Source: Methanosarcina sp. (GTDB lineage Archaea > Halobacteriota > Methanosarcinia > Methanosarcinales > Methanosarcinaceae). Taken from it: 37,824 nt of DNA. Of the stretch, positions 36,897 through 37,824 are shown piece after piece. The position numbers were made by a program, and so were the translations under genes. Numbering within the stretch: position 1 is the stretch's first letter; the number at the start of each line of letters is the position of its first letter. The stretch is taken from NCBI GenBank assembly GCA_003164755.1, contig PLUB01000022.1, positions 1-37,824 on the forward strand, given 5' to 3'. The notes below the pieces were generated by a model. It was not told the DNA's origin, searched no databases, and saw nothing but the letters and a program-made list of their open reading frames with translations.

Positions 36897-37123
36897 AATA
36901 CTTGGAACAGTAAATGATTTCTATTAAATTATTATTTTTGTTATTCCAGTCGAATATCTCGCAGCTTGCTGGGGGATGGAAACTGATCAAGAACCATAAT
37001 TAACTAACTGAGTTATAATTTGAGATACCTTTAAGTAGTGTATCGATTTTATGCAGAATAATAAATCTCAAGAAATTATGATGTAGCGAATCACATTATG
37101 AAAAACGCAATCCGATACAGTAC
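36897..37123 (+). terminator. Helicase 3' region with T-rich termination signal
   Basis: AAATTATTATTTTTGTTATT at 36925-36944, 30-50 bases after the stop, is the U-rich type of signal used by archaeal RNA polymerase. No hairpin precedes it. The rest of this spacer shows nothing. Confidence 0.4.
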
Positions 37124-37824
37124 AAAGAATTTTGATAAACATCTATGCATTTTATATTAAAGAGTTGAAATAACTTAATGATAATTTTTATTCATAGAAA
37201 TTCTTTCTGATTTTACTCTTAAAGAAGAATACAGATATCTTCAGTCAATTGGAGAAAAAATTGCTGAAATTAGTACGCAATTGACTGAAAATTTTTTCAT
37301 ATCATTTTTGAGTCCATATATTTACAAGACAATTTTAAGAGAAGATTTGACGCTGACGTAATCATTATGTTTAAAATGCTTGTTCTACAAAATTGCACGT
37401 CTTTCCGACTTTGAACTTGAGAAAAAAAATATTAATCGAGTTTCTTTCAGGAAATTTCGTGGTTTTCCTGAGTACATACCAAACAGTACCATAGTCTAAT
37501 CATTCAGGAAAAAAAATATTGATAACTACAAAAAAGAAAAAATGTGAGGGCATTTTCAAAGCCAACTTTATTGCCTTAGTTTGAAAATAAAAAATGAAAT
37601 GATTCAGAACGCTACTTTTATCCATTCAGATATGGGATATACAAAAGCTGATAAACCTCATAAAAATGAAACGAAAGAAAGGATAAATCAGAGACTGATT
37701 TGAACAAAAAAGGATATTAAATCAAATTTTGGATATAAACTTCATAGTATACATAAACAGGGATCATGAGCTGATCAGAAGATTCAAAACAACGATGATA
37801 TCATTTCATGATTCTCAGGTGGAT
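37124..37824 (+). mobile_element. Decayed IS5-type insertion sequence, copy C, cut by window edge
   Basis: AAAGAATTTTGATAAAC at 37124-37140 is the probable left terminal repeat, the same as the end of the 86-bp elements. About 75 bp later the transposase begins in the same register as copy A (ILSDFTLKEEYRYLQSIG-like frame near 37195-37250), then DVIIMFKMLV near 37355, SDFELEK near 37410, and RKFRGFPEYIPNST near 37450. Several frameshifts are present. The element continues past the right edge. Confidence 0.75.

Noticed and set aside
37124..37206. Another 86-bp miniature element
   Set aside because: Its right arm falls within sequence homologous to the IS5 transposase start of copy A, so this is the left end of an IS5 copy and the pairing is probably incidental.
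1..37824. CRISPR array, rRNA operon or toxin-antitoxin pair
   Set aside because: No regularly spaced direct repeats, rRNA-like sequence or convincing paired small genes were seen.

Overview
The window looks like a chromosomal accessory region of a low-GC methanogenic archaeon, most probably a Methanosarcina. The reasons are: an archaeal information-processing operon (aIF1A, RIO1 kinase, two-KH RNA-binding protein); a TtuA/NcsA-type tRNA thiolase; an XPD/Rad3-type Fe-S helicase; a small siroheme sulfite reductase of the kind known from Methanosarcina; a relic of the methyl-CoM reductase A2 component (AtwA); archaeal TATA promoters; and very low coding density. Only about 16 intact genes are seen in 37.8 kb. 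The genus is inferred, not proven.

Layout. 1-214: start of an IS6-type insertion sequence running off the left edge. 423-2489: two decayed redox-type genes (a QueG-like Fe-S protein and a CGGC-domain protein). 2.9-7.9 kb: a redox cluster with small sulfite reductase and an HxlR regulator (divergent), then a DUF166 protein and hybrid cluster protein (Hcp). 7.9-14.9 kb: mostly non-coding, with a coiled-coil gene, a DUF3147 membrane gene beside its broken paralogue, a ruined PPM-type methyltransferase and a nest of small inverted-repeat elements. 14.9-20.8 kb: a GNAT acetyltransferase, a decayed IS5-type element, a PKD-domain secreted protein, and relics of a radical SAM enzyme, an AI-2E-type transporter and AtwA. 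21.5-26.7 kb: a phosphoribosyltransferase, a family A DNA polymerase relic, dihydroorotase (pyrC), and the aIF1A-RIO1-KH operon on the minus strand. 26.8-30.5 kb: a gene desert with an IS200/IS605 TnpA relic and one small membrane protein. 30.6-36.9 kb: a DUF7847-type membrane protein, TtuA/NcsA and the helicase, separated by small elements and IS5 relics. A third IS5 relic runs off the right edge.

The intact genes are mostly housekeeping or redox functions. The rest is a graveyard of transposons, small non-autonomous elements and pseudogenes. Two patterns stand out. First, at least six decayed reading frames are interrupted in frame by TAG, the codon Methanosarcina reads as pyrrolysine. Second, a family of roughly 86-bp inverted-repeat elements shares its ends with the local IS5-type transposon and carries a conserved promoter-like TATAAGC core. 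No CRISPR array, rRNA or convincing tRNA was seen, and I did not find a clear new multi-gene system.
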